64,000 nucleotides of DNA from Flavobacterium sp. (lineage in GTDB: Bacteria; Bacteroidota; Bacteroidia; Flavobacteriales; Flavobacteriaceae): positions 19,353-83,352 of the forward strand of contig NZ_JAIXYH010000075.1 in the NCBI RefSeq assembly GCF_027490375.1, read 5' to 3'. The notes under the pieces are model-generated. The model had not been told where the DNA came from. It ran no database searches and worked only from the letters and a program-made list of their open reading frames with translations. Within the stretch, counting starts at the first letter, position 1, and every line of letters starts with the position of its first letter. Shown here in pieces: positions 63,206 through 64,000 of this stretch. The translations under genes and the position numbers were made by a program.

Positions 63206-64000
63206 CTATTGTTGCATAATTGGAATTCCGAAATAGAATTCGACGACTTTAACTTTAAAGATGTAATCATATTTGGCGCGACTTAGCTCGGCCTGTGCGT
63301 TTACGAATAGTGTTTGTGCCTGACTTAAATCGAAAGCATTCATTAAGCCTACGCTGAAACGTTCGGTGGCGTATTTAAACGCTTCGCCGCGCGCTTCTAC
63401 AGCTGTTACGGCTGCTTCGTACGTTTTCAATGCAGCATTGGCGTCGGTGAAGGCTTGGAACACGTTACGCTCGAGCGTTAGATTTTCCTGATCGAGGTTG
63501 GTTTGTGCGCGTTGGAAGGCAATTTTTGCGCGACGAACTGAATTTCGTGAGGAGAATCCGTTTAGAATCGGAATCGTAAGTTGTAAACCAAACTGGTGAC
63601 CTTTATTCTCAACGAATTGATCGGCAACCGAACGTGGCCCACCTAAAACGGGACGGAAATTGGGTTGCAGAACGTTAAATGTACTGCCGTTAACATCGAC
63701 AGTTCCGATTACCGAAGTTGGGTTATCGGTATTGGGTTCAAAACCTACAATTCGATCGGTGTAGGCGGCACGAGTATTGAAACTGTAAAAACCTTGTAAA
63801 GTTGGCGAATAGGCTGCTTTGGCTATTTGAATGTCGCGTTGTGCTAAATCGAGATTGGCTTGTGCAATTTTAATTTCGACGCGTTCTTTTTTGGCTTTCT
63901 CGTAAATGGTTTCAGGCGACTCGAGCATGGTGGCGCTGTTTTGCACCGGATAATCGGCATCGACTGTATCGAAATTTCTAAAATCTTCCAATTGAAGCAA
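63206..64000 (-). CDS. TolC family outer-membrane efflux protein (5' partial)
   Basis: C-terminal 264 residues of a TolC-like channel; the start lies beyond the right edge. Typical coiled-coil repeats are visible: KIAQANLDLAQRDIQIAKAAYSPTLQGFYSFNT and RFSVGLMNAFDLSQAQTLFVNAQAELSRAKYDYIFKVKVVEFYFG, the latter being the conserved TolC C-terminal helix. 2 bp before the adaptor gene, so the two form an efflux operon. Confidence 0.92.
   Translation of the reverse strand: MLQLEDFRNFDTVDADYPVQNSATMLESPETIYEKAKKERVEIKIAQANLDLAQRDIQIAKAAYSPTLQGFYSFNTRAAYTDRIVGFEPNTDNPTSVIGTVDVNGSTFNVLQPNFRPVLGGPRSVADQFVENKGHQFGLQLTIPILNGFSSRNSVRRAKIAFQRAQTNLDQENLTLERNVFQAFTDANAALKTYEAAVTAVEARGEAFKYATERFSVGLMNAFDLSQAQTLFVNAQAELSRAKYDYIFKVKVVEFYFGIPIMQQ

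Overview
The window comes from a member of the Bacteroidota, almost certainly a Flavobacteriaceae bacterium close to Flavobacterium. The evidence is a short primary sigma factor without region 1.1, Bacteroidota-type promoters (TTG, 17-21 nt, TAnnTTTG), SusC/SusD proteins, a type IX secretion sorting domain, a GLPGLI-family protein, a mevalonate-pathway cluster and a NuoG lacking the molybdopterin domain. The DNA is AT-rich and densely coding. There are no rRNA genes and I see no tRNA genes or CRISPR arrays.

Layout. 1-2278: a partial Old Yellow Enzyme and two short-chain dehydrogenases. 3077-3940: rpoD, followed by tandem terminators and a degenerate octamer repeat. 4209-7512: a divergent XRE regulator and a lipoprotein with a C-terminal AHH nuclease domain, followed by a probable immunity gene and an unknown gene. 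7836-11872: a small cysteine-containing secreted protein, a GLPGLI protein and a TonB-receptor-like outer-membrane protein. 11904-14438: a Fic protein and an ExbB/ExbD pair. 14623-17409: an AsmA-like protein. 17485-38108: a complete starch/maltodextrin utilisation locus, divergently arranged around a LacI regulator. 38118-39996: a phosphodiesterase-like protein and a flavoprotein. 39985-53758: a 14-gene complex I (nuo) operon on the minus strand, interrupted by a HepT/MntA toxin-antitoxin pair between nuoE and nuoF and by a repeat between nuoI and nuoH. 53876-57366: TspO and a mevalonate/prenyltransferase cluster. 57739-59930: a second toxin-like lipoprotein and a lipoprotein partner, bracketed by two 144-bp repeat copies. 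60354-64000: a pseudouridine synthase, TsaB, and an efflux adaptor with a partial TolC.

How the starch locus works (inference from families). SusC/SusD/SusE and a T9SS-exported amylase capture and cut starch at the surface. GH13 and GH31 enzymes trim oligosaccharides. An MFS permease imports maltose, a GH65 phosphorylase splits it and beta-phosphoglucomutase feeds glycolysis. A 14-bp palindrome abutting the susC -7 element is the likely LacI-family operator.

The most interesting material is accessory: two lipoprotein toxin/immunity cassettes whose partner localisation differs in a meaningful way, a TA module seamlessly inserted into the complex I operon, a C10 tract upstream of a gene with no standard start codon, and a dispersed intergenic repeat whose hairpin arms change sequence but stay complementary.
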